Positions 24,170-35,935 of a stretch of 64,000 nt of DNA are shown piece by piece. A program made the translations under genes and the position numbers. The stretch is taken from positions 50,001-114,000 of the forward strand of contig JAODUO010000118.1 of assembly GCA_025642075.2 (NCBI GenBank), read 5' to 3'. Source of the stretch: Ridgeia piscesae. Its lineage: Eukaryota; Annelida; Polychaeta; Sabellida; Siboglinidae. The notes below the pieces were generated by a model. That model was not told where the DNA came from. It ran no database searches and saw nothing but the letters and a program-made list of their open reading frames with translations. The number at the start of each line of letters is the position of its first letter. Positions within the stretch are counted from its first letter, which is position 1.

Positions 24170-26040
24170 GCGGTCCTCAGACGGCCTCAGCTGTCGTCAG
24201 CACGCAGCGAGTGGTCCTCAGTCGGCCTCAGTTGTCGTCAGCACGCAGCGAGTGGTCCTCAGTCGGCCTCAGTTGTCGTCAGCACGCAGCGAGTGGTCCT
24301 CAGTCGGCCTCAGCTGTCGTCAGCACGCAGCGAGTCGTCCTCAGTCGGCCTCAGTTGTCGTCTGCACGAAGCGAGTGGTCCTCAGTCGGCCTCAGCTGTC
24401 GTCAGCACGCAGCGAGTCGTCCTCAGTCGGCCTCAGTTGTCGTCTGCACGAAGCGAGTGGTCCTCAGTCGGCCTCAGCTGTCGTCAGCACGCAGCGAGTG
24501 GTCCTCAGTCGGCCTCAGCTGTCGTCAGCATGCAGCGAGTGGTCCTCAGTCGGCCTCAGTTGTCGTCAGCACGCAGCGAGTGGTCCTCAGTCGGCCTCAG
24601 TTGTCGTCTGCACGCAGCGAGTGGTCCTCAGTCGGCCTTAGCTGTCGTCTGCACGCAGCGAGTGGTCCTCAGTCGGCCTCAGCTGTCGTCTGCACGCAGC
24701 GAGTGGTCCTCAGTCGGCCTCAGTTGTCGTCTGCATGCAGCGAGTGGTCCTCAGTCGGCCTCAGCTGTCGTCAGCACGCAGCGAGTCGTCCTCAGTCGGC
24801 CTCAGTTGTCGTCTGCACGAAGCGAGTGGTCCTCAGTCGGCCTCAGCTGTCGTCAGCACGCAGCGAGTGGTCCTCAGTCGGCCTCAGCTGTCGTCAGCAT
24901 GCAGCGAGTGGTCCTCAGTCGGCCTCAGTTGTCGTCAGCACGCAGCGAGTGGTCCTCAGTCGGCCTCAGTTGTCGTCTGCACGCAGCGAGTGGTCCTCAG
25001 TCGGCCTTAGCTGTCGTCTGCACGCAGCGAGTGGTCCTCAGTCGGCCTCAGCTGTCGTCTGCACGCAGCGAGTGGTCCTCAGTCGGCCTCAGTTGTCGTC
25101 TGCATGCAGCGAGTGGTCCTCAGTCGGCCTCAGCTGTCGTCAGCACGCAGCGAGTGGTCCTCAGTCGGCCTCAGTTGTCGTCTGCACGCAGCGAGTGGTC
25201 CTCAGTCGGCCTCAGCTGTCGTCTGCACGCAGCGAGTGGTTCTCAGTCGGCCTCAGTTGTCGTCTGCATGCAGCGAGTGGTCCTCAGTCGGCCTCAGCTG
25301 TCGTCAGCACGCAGCGAGTGGTCCTCAGTCGGCCTCAGTTGTCGTCTGCATGCAGCGAGTGGTCCTCAGTCGGCCTCAGCTGTCGTCTGCATGCAGCGAG
25401 TGGTCCTCAGTCGGCCTCAGTTGTCGTCTGCATGCAGCGAGTGGTCCTCAGTCGGCCTCAGCTGTCGTCAGCACGCAGCGAGTGGTCCTCAGTCGGCCTC
25501 AGTTGTCGTCTGCACGCAGCGAGTGGTCCTCAGTCGGCCTCAGCTGTCGTCTGCACGCAGCGAGTGGTTCTCAGTCGGCCTCAGTTGTCGTCTGCATGCA
25601 GCGAGTGGTCCTCAGTCGGCCTCAGCTGTCGTCAGCACGCAGCGAGTGGTCCTCAGTCGGCCTCAGTTGTCGTCTGCATGCAGCGAGTGGTCCTCAGTCG
25701 GCCTCAGCTGTCGTCTGCATGCAGCGAGTGGTCCTCAGTCGGCCTCAGTTGTCGTCTGCATGCAGCGAGTGGTCCTCAGTCGGCCTCAGCTGTCGTCAGC
25801 ACGCAGCGAGTGGTCCTCAGTTGGCCTCAGCTGTCGTCAGCATGCAGCGAGTGGTCCTCAGTCAGCCTCAGTTGTCATCAGCATGCAGCGAGTGGTAATC
25901 AGTCAGCCTCAGTTGTCATCAGCATGCAGCGAGTGGTCCTCAGTCAGCCTCAGTTGTCATCAGCATGCAGCGAGTGGTCCTCAGTCAGCCTCAGTTGTCA
26001 TCAGCATGCAGCGAGTGGTCCTCAGTCGGCCCTGGCTATC
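24170..26040. repeat. 41-bp minisatellite (~45 copies) upstream of RGK-B
   Basis: Units of 41 bp (core CCTCAGTCGGCCTCAG, then TTGTCGTC and AGCACGCAGCGAGTGGT) repeat about 45 times. The main variants are CAGTTGTCG/CAGCTGTCG, GTCAGCA/GTCTGCA and CACGCAG/CATGCAG. The last six units, from about 25830, have decayed (CAGTCAGCCTCAG, GTCATCAGC). Variant patterns recur in blocks (about 24293-24720 resembles 24735-25080), showing higher-order duplication. The array starts about 20 bp upstream of the longest possible RGK-B start. All plus-strand frames are open because the unit has no stop codon. Confidence 0.95.
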
Positions 26041-27180
26041 GTTACTTCGTGGGGTCGCACAGCTCAGTACAATTTTCAAGCGCAATGTTAAGAGACATCG
26101 GTCTTCGTCAAACTCAACACGAAAACAAAGAACTGACAATAAACTTGCAGCACTATGTAGAGACGAGTCGAGATGAGCAACTGGTGACAGTTGTGAATCT
26201 AAATCGCTGCTAGTATCTCCGGACGTTGCCTAGTTACAACGTCGTCCGTGTATCGTGTCAGCGTCGTCTGAGACTCGCAACTACACCAGACCTTATGTCA
26301 ACGTCCTGTCGTCTTGGTGTGTCGTACGCGACGCGTGCAGTCCGCGAGTAAACGGTTCTTAAACGTCAGCGTCCGCGCATCAACATCGGCCCGACGCCAG
26401 CGCGGTGGTGGGGAGACGACACTATGGCTGCCGTTGGTCAGCGGTTGCGTGACTGCATCGACTCCATCAAGCGGGATGTGGGCCACGTGGTCAGTGGACG
26501 AGCGACAACGCAAGATGCAGTCATTAAACATCCGTCATAGTTCATGCGCAACTTTCGCCTGGCGCCCAATCGTGTGCACGCATACGTAGAACCTGACGAC
26601 GTGATCAATAGCCGCCGATGTCCTATTAGCCGGAAACGCTCGAATCCTGCCCAAGCGACGCCGACAAAACTGCGCACTTCGCACGTATTTCGAGCAGCAA
26701 TAATGCGGGCGGCCGCTGTCTTTGGCGTTCTGTGTCTGGTAGACAAAGGCGTGTGCATTATCTTCTAGTGGCCTCATATTTAGCAAGGCTGTCCGCAGTC
26801 ATAGTCAGTCGACCCCAGCTCGTGGGTCATCTGGAGCTGCCTTCTCGGCCTATCTTATCGCACGGCAGTGTTTCTAACTAAACGTATTGCGTTGTATTTC
26901 GCGTGGAATGGTGGAACATTCGTCGTTTGTTCGTCGTTCTAGGTGGTGGGTTATTACGAAGTAGTTCACATGGATGGGAGACGTGTTGTCGTAACCTTGT
27001 TATGGGAGGAAATAAATTGCAACAGTTGCACCATCTACCGAGTAGAACTGATATAAATGCACAGGGATGCTATTGTACGTCAGAACTGAGCATAACTGGT
27101 AATAGTGTTACGATAGGTAAACCTGGTGGATACTGCTGTGGTTATGGAAGTGGGAATATGCGGTGGCTTGAGTCAAAATG
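26041..27180. other. Intergenic, partly CpG-rich, no confirmed gene
   Basis: 26230-26770 is GC- and CpG-rich relative to its surroundings and may be a promoter or untranslated exon region for RGK-B. A plus-strand frame at 26424-26540 starts MAAVGQRLRDCIDSIK and runs 38 codons, but nothing else supports it. 26800-27180 shows nothing recognisable. Confidence 0.4.
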
Positions 27181-27183
27181 AAA

Positions 27184-27188
27184 CATCG

Positions 27189-27269
<81 letters not shown>

Positions 27270-27298
27270 CCAATCAATCAATCAACCAATCAACCAAC

Positions 27299-27333
<35 letters not shown>

Positions 27334-27412
27334 CCAACCAATCAATCAATCAATCAATCAACCAATCAACCAATCAACCAACCAATCAATCAATCAACCA
27401 ACCAATCAATCA
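27184..27412. repeat. (CAAT)n tract with CCAA variants
   Basis: About 230 bp of tetranucleotide AATC/ATCA repeats. The second half mixes in ACCA units, producing INQSINQ-type frames with no coding significance. Confidence 0.95.
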
Positions 27413-27505
27413 GAAGTAATAAAAACAAATCAGACAAAATCAAATATTCTCTAGCGTGGAAGTCTCTGCGGGACTTGTGGCAGAAGTAGGCAGTTGGTTG
27501 GGAAG

Positions 27506-27665
27506 AGATTGAAAATAGAAAATGGAAAATTAAAAGTGAAAATGGGAAATGGAGAATGGAAAATAAAAATTGAGAATAGATAATGGAGAAGGAAGAATGC
27601 AGATTGGAAAATAAAAATGCAGAATGGAAAATGGAAAGGGAAAAGTGGAAAATTGAGAATAATAA
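27506..27665. repeat. Degenerate polypurine GAAAATGG repeat
   Basis: About 160 bp made almost entirely of A, G and T with only three C residues. Short units such as GGAAAATGGA, AATTGAGAAT and GAAAATAAAAAT recur irregularly. It has strong strand asymmetry. Confidence 0.7.
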
Positions 27666-28487
27666 AAGTTTGACAAATCTCTGCTCTGGTCGTCCGTCTC
27701 AGCCAGATGTGTTTTTCTGTCAACAGGTGAAAGGCATGTAGAGAAATTGACGGAAAGAAATGGTTTAGCACTTGTCGTGTGACTCCGTATTTTGGCATAA
27801 ATGTGTGTGCGCGCGCGTGCGAGCCCCTACATCCTTAAAAATTCTAGATCGGAGGCTAAAATAATTGCGTTATCAAAAATAGATCGTCATTGCAGCATAG
27901 CACCGCCGAAAATGTATTGTGGGAAAACAATTTCAAATCAATATACAAGACGACAATTCGTACTGAACGAAACCGGATTAGCCGCCGGGAAACCACAAGT
28001 TTACGAGAAACAGAAATAACTAGAAGCAACTCCTTCCGGCAAATCTGCACTTAAACGCACACATGCGTAGAGACTACGTTATCGGCAAACCTATTTCGAT
28101 GCATTTGTCGAAGCAATTATTCGAGTATCGTGTTATTTATGCGTGGAACATAAGTGTTTACAATCTAGAAATAGAGACCTACCCCGACCTGCCTCGCTAA
28201 CGTCTGATAGGAAGAGAGTCCGACGCAGTCATCTCAGACGAATTGTGTCTGTGTTTGGAGGTGTGCTGGACACCAATGGGGAATGTATAGGAAGAAATCA
28301 AACAAAAGTCATGTACATCGACAGGGCTGTTTTTACGGGTGTCGATGGTGTTGTGCTATTGTTGACAGACAGCCCGCATTAATATGTCCCACGACACTAA
28401 ACAGCACAATACACAACATGTATGATTAGTATTAATTTTTGTAGGATTATGTCAACGTTTTTGTGCCTGGACAAACTACTAAAATTA

Positions 28488-28539
<52 letters not shown>

Positions 28540-28564
28540 GTAAGTGTGTGTGTGTGTGTGTGTG

Positions 28565-28621
<57 letters not shown>

Positions 28622-29583
28622 TGTGTATGTGTCTGTGTCTGTGTCTGTGTCTGTGTCTGTGTCTGTGTCTGTGTCTGTGTGCGTGCGACAGAACCATGTA
28701 AAAGTTATATTTAAATGTTGATACTTGTTGTTTTTGTTGTGTAAGTGATCTCTGTTCAGTATGGGGTAACGTTAATAGAAATGAGCTATCAATGCCATTC
28801 TGACTTAAATGGTAAATGTCAACAGTAATTTTGTCATTATAGCGTGACGAATTGTCCCAGCCGTCCCAACCATGTGCTGCTTCTAACGTGCGTCAAAGAC
28901 CGCGATAGAAGCCAAACAAAAACAGTTCACTTAATTAACACAGTGGTCCTGCGACACTTTTTAATTAACATAAAAGGTGTTAAAAATACCACAAAAAACT
29001 CCAAATGTCAAATCACCATGGAAAAGCAATTGTCTTATTTTGAGTCAAACAGGTCGTCATATTATGTAATAATATGTATTTTGTTGAGCGTCACGTCATA
29101 TCCGATGTCGTTCACATCACGCACTTTACATTGAATATAGATGCACAATATACGTTAAAAATAATAATACATCTGAATAATTAAAAAGTATATATTATAC
29201 ATAAAGTTGACTAATAAAATAATTTAGATTTTATTATTATTATTTAAAATATACGAGGCTAAGACAATAAATAAATAATATAAGCATTAACATCTACAAC
29301 CCACCATAATTAAATTGATGTCAGTTTTGTTTGTAAACTATATTCGCTCTGGTAGCATTTGTCTTCCCTGAAAGAAAATATTAACGACACCGATTATATT
29401 TTGTATACATCAACATTGAAAATAGTTGTTATCTAAAATAAAACTGATACAAAACGAAAACGAGTCAGTTGGAAGACGTTTACCTAAAGTATGTTATCTT
29501 CTCTCATTTATTTGTATACGTTTTATTTTTCTGGACGTTGGTGTAACAAAGGGGATGGAACGCTCACCAATAGCGTAATACTC
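27666..29583. other. Intergenic, no gene seen
   Basis: AT-rich unique sequence with a compound microsatellite at 28490-28681. From about 28950 to 29510 it is very AT-rich. No frame with recognisable protein similarity was found. Confidence 0.5.
28490..28681. repeat. Compound (TA)n-(GT)n-(CTGTGT)n microsatellite
   Basis: TA repeats at 28490-28535, GT repeats at 28544-28620 with one slip, then about nine CTGTGT units to 28681. Confidence 0.95.
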
Positions 29584-29766
29584 ATACCAAAAGAGAACAT
29601 CTGGCTCGGAGTTGGTAAGGCGAAAAAGAGTCGTAGTTAAGCCTAACAATTCGGACGAGCTGAGTAATTCAAACCTGCTGAATTACTCAGCTCGTCCGAA
29701 TTGTTAGGCTTAACTACGACTCTTTTTCGCCTTACCAACTCCGAGCCAGATGTTCTCTTTTGGTAT
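29584..29766. repeat. Perfect 88-bp inverted repeat with 7-nt loop
   Basis: Positions 29584-29671 are the exact reverse complement of 29679-29766. The loop is 29672-29678. The arms contain no microsatellite and no coding similarity that I recognise. Possible origins are a foldback element, an inverted duplication, or a cloning or assembly artefact. Confidence 0.95.
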
Positions 29767-30413
29767 ACGTATAGCGTACCGTCAGGTCAGTGATTCTATG
29801 TCTCGTGACTTGCAGACTTTGGCGACATGCCAGGTCGTGCAGTTATGCACATAGATAACTTGATTCCACATTGCAGGATCACCATGAAACATGGCAGCAC
29901 ATCGTCAGACATTTCCAGATAGCGCCAAGTATTTCTCTGGCATAGATCGAGTTGTATTCTAAGAATGGACCACACCCCGGTCTAGTTTGCTGAACCAACC
30001 ACGGTCGTGTGGATGTTCCCGAGTTTGTTACTGGCAACGCTATTCTAGGCGTGTGAACCACAATCATTGTACAGCCAAACCGTTCTAATTATGACTAATC
30101 GTGCATCATATTTCCACACTCAATATATACTATAGATGTCTAATTGTCAAAAATATTTAGCGAACATAATTCATTATTACTATATTCTCGTAATTCTGGA
30201 TATAGCTTACAAGTTTAAACCAAACGTCCAGTTCAGCTTAGATCATCTCTGACGTGCAAATCATTCCATCTTTGATATCCAGTCCACGAGCACGAGTCCA
30301 GTTCATGCAATCTTCTACCCCGTCCGATTCAGTCGAATTGAACGTTAGCATACTATTGGAAACACTAGAAGAATATAGCGTGCCAGACGCAAACGTTATT
30401 AATGCATTATAAT

Positions 30414-31348
30414 GTCGGTAATGTTATACTTAACTGGCCTAAATTATTACGGCCTCTTAAAACCGTTTTTTTCACCTTATATCGATGTGTATGTGTTCGC
30501 AATGTGATTCTACATCACTTCCGGTACAAAGAAGTCAGATTTGAAATTTTTAATTTGTGTTTTAGAACAATTTAAACACGCCGAGTCGAAGTAAATAAAG
30601 CTATTCCACCGATGCAAATATGGCGCGAGCCGTAGGCGCCTCACGGAGGCACCAGAACCGCGGAGGCGATTTCTTTCGACTGCGGACATGTCCACGGCCC
30701 TAAGACGACATCCTTCAGTATTTGTAATGATGATTTTTGATTTTTGATGGTGTAGAATACCTGTTAGCCACCGTTCAACGTCATGTATGAAGAAAAAAAT
30801 GTGCAACCTAAATATAACCTTACGCTAACGTTACCAAAACGTTGTGTTTGCTGGGACGGTTCTTTTGATGTCTATAACATTCTAGTGTGATAGTTATGTT
30901 TCAATTAATACAGTCCAGTACAGCAATTTCAGTTACATGTCATTGCTAAGAATAATATAATAAAAATTAATTGAAAAATTAAAATCAGACATATTGCGTA
31001 TTCAGATATACACAAAATATACTGTAAAAAAATGTAATCATCATTAAAGGATGTCGTCTTAGGGCCGTGGACATGTCCGCAGTCGAAAGAAATCGCCTCC
31101 GCGGTTCTGGTGCCTCCGTGAGGCGCCTACGGCTCGCGCCATATTTGCATCGGTGGAATAGCTTTATTTACTTCGACTCGGCGTGTTTAAATTGTTCTAA
31201 AACACAAATTAAAAATTTCAAATCTGACTTCTTTGTACCGGAAGTGATGTAGAATCACATTGCGAACACATACACATCGATATAAGGTGAAAAAAACCGT
31301 TTTAAGAGGCCGTAATAATTTAGGCCAGTTAAGTATAACATTACCGAC
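30414..31348. mobile_element. Foldback/MITE-like element with 302-bp inverted repeats
   Basis: 30414-30715 and 31047-31348 are inverted copies; every segment compared matches, including a run of seven T/A. A 331-bp AT-rich spacer separates them. Just inside the arms the two sides still resemble each other (TAATGATGATT on both), so the original arms were longer and one side has gained about 9 bp. Identical 61-residue frames on opposite strands in the two arms are a consequence of the inversion. No transposase is present and no clear target-site duplication was found. Confidence 0.85.
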
Positions 31349-32019
31349 CGCAATGCCTAAGCCTAAGAGACTAAGCCTAAGGTGGCCAATAGTGATGACG
31401 ATTATAATACAATAACGACTGCGATTACTACGCCGGCGATTGTGATCCCGACGCCGTTAATGACAGCAGTAAGTATAACGTCGGATGCTATTGTTAACTA
31501 GAAATTCTTCCGACATCACCGATCCGATTACAACTCTTCGTTTTGTTCTCTCTTTCACTCCTTGCTCTCCCATCCATCCCACTGACGCCGTCGTGGGCCT
31601 TCTACTGGCCCAGATATCCCGCTACCATTCTCCCAGGTCTCTCGCGTATTCTCTACCAGTCTTCTAAAACACCCCATCTCATATGTCGTCCGCCCCTTTC
31701 TGAAACTGTATTGTTTTTTGGCCTAAATCCTTCTTGCTCAGCCCTCTGTGGATTCCTCCCATCCGAGATACTCTGTAGTAGCTTCACGACGTCACCGAGG
31801 AGTGTGTAGATCTGGGCTCTCGCCTTTCGTATATTTCGTTGCAATTCTGGTTTCGGGAAGGGAACGTTTTAAAAATGTCAAATGTATGCAGTAATGTTTT
31901 CTCTAGGAGATATCGTGTCGCATTAGTAATGTGATTCACACATTGAACCGCAAAGCTTGGTGGATGTCTCAGGCGTAGCCATAGAGGTCCAATTGTGAAT
32001 GTGACGTAATCAAACAGCG
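31349..32019. other. Intergenic, no gene seen
   Basis: Unique sequence with several short overlapping frames but no recognisable domain or repeat. Confidence 0.5.
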
Positions 32020-32500
32020 ACTTTGTAGCGTTACATTTTTTTCCGGTCGTTATAAACTTTCCGGGTGACGTTTCTGCGCATACGCGATAAATGTAAAATC
32101 ATCAATGTGCAGCGAAACGCAAAGTATTTATGGTATAAATACCACGGGTTGTTCACTAGGAAGTATATAACCTTTCACCAAAGATATTTGTCGCAAATTA
32201 ACACGAGACAAACACATTTTGAGGCATGTTTTGAGAGCAAAGCCAAATCACGTGACTACAATACGCCATAATCCGTGACAGTAATTTAAATAACAGTAAT
32301 ATTTTAATGTCTTGAATGGTATTTAAAGCAACTCTTCACATTAATCACCACAGGAATGTTACTGAACAGCCCGTGGTATTTATACTAGAAATGCTTTGCG
32401 TTTCGCTGCACATTGATGAGTTTACATTTATCGCGCATGCGCAGAAACGTCACCCGGAAAGTTTATAGCGACCGGAAAAATGTAAGCGCGACAACGTACT
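32020..32500. mobile_element. MITE-like element, family 1, better-preserved copy
   Basis: Terminal inverted repeats of about 100 bp. The left end reads TTTGTAGCGTTACATTTTT, then CCGGTCG and TTTCCGGGTGACGTTTCTGC. The right end contains the inverse of these (GCAGAAACGTCACCCGGAAA, CGACCGGAAAAATG, TAAGCGCGACAA). The interior shares several blocks with the copy at 17960-18530. It has no coding capacity. Exact ends and target-site duplication could not be fixed. Confidence 0.85.
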
Positions 32501-33799
32501 AGATACGTTTGCTGCCTAATACAAACGTATTATACGTAGATTCGATTGCGTTAAATATGACGTCACTGCGGCTACCACATAAACACTAGAGACCCGCCAA
32601 GTGTATCTTCTGTCTTCGCAACGTCGATATATACAACCCAGTCTAGGTTTTCTTTTTGGCACTCATGATGGAGTCAAACGGTCATGGTTGGGTGCACATG
32701 CTTGTTGGGTAATTAGCCGTGTATCAAAGTTTCTATAACTTTATGATTCTCTAAAATGTTGACTGTTGCATCTGATCAGAAATTCCAATATTTTATTGTC
32801 CTGAAGAAATAGGAAAATATATAACAGTTCTTTCTGATGTGGATAGTGCTTTCTATGTGACAGGTATTGTGCGGGCTGGAGGATGTTATCAATATTACCT
32901 AAGAAAAAACAACGGCTGATGTCGTCAACAATTGAAAATCGCCGACAATGGCATTTGCATACGAACATGCAAACTAAATATTGTCCCAGTATTTCTTCCG
33001 ACGCGCCGCCGTCAACTCACCTCGTTCGATCATCATTCATTACACTGCGTGACAGGTCAAGGACGGCTGTGCATGTTAATGAGACAACACGAGAACTCGA
33101 CACGAAGAAAATATGCACCTTCGATTATGTAGAGAATCCATTACTGCAACACATCAGGCGAGCACATGAGTGTTTATGTTGCGTTGCTCAGACATTTACG
33201 CCGTCCACACTGGACTTTGTGAAAGCTAAACGCTTTTGGGGTTAACGTTTCCTGAAGCTACAAAAGCGTTCCTGGAGTTTCTGCGGGATTGGTTCAAAAG
33301 CGGAGAGCTTAGTCAAGTTAATGAAACAATTATGATATTCAAGGTAAAATCATACATACATCAATGCATACAGACATATATGCATACTTACATAAGTACA
33401 CATTTTCTTACATAAGTACACATTTACAGTACATCAACATCCGTACATAATATATTATATACACAAAACAATGGTCAGTTATAAAAAAATTGACGTGACG
33501 GTTGTCGGATTCACCGTACAAATTTACATATGATCCGAGTTTTTACTTGGCAAATAACGATACATTCCGTTACACATTGTTACCAGAGCTAATATATCAG
33601 AACAAGACGTCAGAGATTAAGCATTATCTGTGCGCGTTTGGTGCCATCGGAAGGGGGGCGGTGGGGTGATGGTGCCCCAGCTGCTAACTAATCGCTCTTT
33701 TGTTACGGTGAGCTCAACAGCCTCTTCATTTGTTGCGTTGTCTGTGGACGGTAGGGGCGAGGTAAGTTGCGCGCTGTAAATTGGTATGAGGTGTAATAC
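32501..33799. other. Intergenic, no gene seen
   Basis: Unique AT-rich sequence with no repeats or frames that I recognise. A frame at 32883-33245 (120 codons) has no recognisable motif. Confidence 0.5.
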
Positions 33800-34088
33800 C
33801 CGCCATATACTTTACGATTATTGCGTAAATCGTATGCGATTTGGGACCTTGTGAGAGAATCGGTAGAGGGAAATACAAATCGTACGATCTCGCATACGCA
33901 TATTTTTTAGTTATAAAACCGAATCCAGTAGCGATCGGCTCGCATGCGTAGGATGTATGCGTATAACGGCCATTGCAAATTAATTTGCATGCGAGACTGC
34001 ACAATTTCAAACTATTTCCTGCTACCGATACTCTCGTAAGGGCCCAAATCGCATACGATTTACGCGATAATCGTAAGGTGTGTGGCGG
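33800..34088. mobile_element. MITE-like element, family 2 (289 bp)
   Basis: About 70-bp terminal inverted repeats with few mismatches. The left arm is CCGCCATATACTTTACGATT, then ATTGCGTAAATCGTATGCGA; the right arm contains TCGCATACGATTTACGCGAT and ends GTGTGGCGG. The interior also holds CGCATACG/CGTATGCG inverse pairs, so the whole element could fold into a long hairpin. No open frame of interest. Confidence 0.8.
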
Positions 34089-35480
34089 CCATAATGCGGG
34101 TCGAGAGCAAGCGCATTGAAGAACTTGACCTGCCATTCTTACGTTCGAAAATAAAAATGAACTGCCAATTTGGAACGTGTTTGACACTGAGAGATCGAAT
34201 TAACCTTTAGTTTGCTCGTCTGGTCTTTGGATCTGGTTTCATGAGTGCTTTGCAAGGCGTTGTTATCTAAACACACTTAAAGGTGACAGTCATGTGAAAC
34301 CTTCTATGTCATGTCCATTGAACTAATGTCATGTTAATTCAATGTGGCTGTCGACGCCACCCGCTATTCCTAGAGCCAGTGTTTCTGCATTTCGTATAAT
34401 AATTCGCCAAACTGTTCACGGCATGGTCAAACCCAAGTCACTAGTATCAGGACTTTTGTGCAACAATCAGTCAAAATTGCATAACTTGACGAGGTACAGC
34501 GCAAAACCACCAACTGGCAACTTGTCTCGAATGCTCTGCACTGTAGTACGGGCAAACAACGACTAGTAAGTAAGAAAGCTTTATTTGGAATTGTATAATA
34601 TAACATAAACAATCATAAGAATCGACAAACCAAAATACAATTTCAGGGTGACAGCAAAACCAGTTAAAGCTGTGGCCAGTTTGTTGAAATTGTCAACGTG
34701 ATATAATAATGATTAAGATAAGTAAACTCGTCGCCGTCATCCTATATTACTTAGAACACAATAGAACTTATATGGTTACATAATGAAGATAATAATACAC
34801 AATACATCTTCACATTAGCAGTCTTGCAAAAGACTTGATTATGCTAGGCATAAACAATGGTTCATATCTAAGTACCATGACATTACCTAAAACACGTATC
34901 AATAATGTATATGCAAGACGTTTTGAGGTTGGATGGAATTAAGTCACAGTACCGTACCTCTCTACCACATTTGCAACACTGAGGGGGATGTGGCGCCCTC
35001 TTGTGTCGTTTCTTTCTTTCTCATCGTTGCATGCCGCCTTCGTGTCGACTGGACGAGTAGCCTCGGCGTAAGGTTCCAATTTGTATCCGATATACTGTAA
35101 AACTATTTAAAATTAAACTTTTACTGAAGCGTGTCATAAAAAAAAATAGAAAAGTCATTGCTGTTGGTTCATCTCATTTTATATTTTGTGTATAGATATT
35201 TTATTCAATTTCGTTATCAAAAAGAACACCTATTATAATATTATAAACATTAATTTTACTTTACACTGAAACCTGTGAATTCATTCAAAACAATGATGCC
35301 ATCTGACGGCTTCGTCGGAGTCGGAGCACAGCTAGCTCTGGTTCGAGCAGTGACATTACAAAGACTATATTCTCGGCGAAGTCACGGCCGCAGTGACGTG
35401 ATTCTGACCATACTGGACGTATGTATGAATGGCGACCGTCGTTATTAACTTGGTGACATCTGGTCTAGGAGACCTCGGGC
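34089..35480. other. Intergenic 3' of the glycosyltransferase, no gene seen
   Basis: AT-rich unique sequence. A possible minus-strand polyadenylation signal AATAAA is at 35200-35205, about 1.1 kb beyond the glycosyltransferase stop. If used, it would place both minisatellite blocks in the 3' UTR. Around 35325-35365 it shares a dispersed segment with 3855-3895. Confidence 0.4.
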
Positions 35481-35489
35481 CAAATTTGA

Positions 35490-35935
35490 CGGCTTGAATG
35501 GAGATTTTGGGTCAAGGTTGACGGGTTCAATGGAGCCCTCGGGTCAAGGTTTACGACGTGATTGGCGACCTGAGGTCAAGGTTTACGGTATGAAGGGACA
35601 TCTCGAGTTAAGCTTCACGTCCTCATTGGATACTTCGGGTCAAGGTTCACGGCCCGAAAGGAGACATCGGGCCAAGGTTCACGGCCTGAGTGGAGATATC
35701 GGGTCAAGGTTCACGGCCTGAAAGGATCCCTCGGGTCAAGATTCACGGCCTGAATGGAAAACGTGGGCCAAGGTTCACGGCCTGAAAGGAAACCTCGGGT
35801 CAAGGTTCACGGCCTGAATGGAGACCTCTGGTCAAGATTCACGACCTGAATGGAGACCTCGGGTCAAGGTTCACGGCCTGAAAGGAAACCTCGGGTCAAG
35901 GTTCACGGCCTATGAGGAGACGTCCGGTCAAGGTT
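35490..35935. repeat. 32-bp minisatellite downstream of glycosyltransferase
   Basis: About 14 diverged units of 32 bp (GACCTCGGGTCAAGGTTCAC, then GGCCTGAATGGA). It passes directly into the 30-bp array at 35936-36345, with which it shares CACGGCCTGAATGGAGACCT. Divergence is higher than in the 30-bp block, so this part is older or less homogenised. Confidence 0.9.

Noticed and set aside
23716..26176. Plus-strand frames of 627-791 codons over the 41-bp array
   Set aside because: The unit has no stop in any plus frame, so all frames are open. The 5' part is antisense to RGK-B exon 1. The 41-residue period is just the unit read three times.
26424..26540. 38-codon plus-strand frame starting MAAVGQRLRDCIDSIK
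   Set aside because: Good-looking codons and a helix-like sequence, but no neighbouring exon, no domain, and the region could equally be RGK-B 5' sequence on the other strand.
30510..31252. Identical 61-residue proteins on opposite strands
   Set aside because: A consequence of the 302-bp inverted repeat; no start context or domain.
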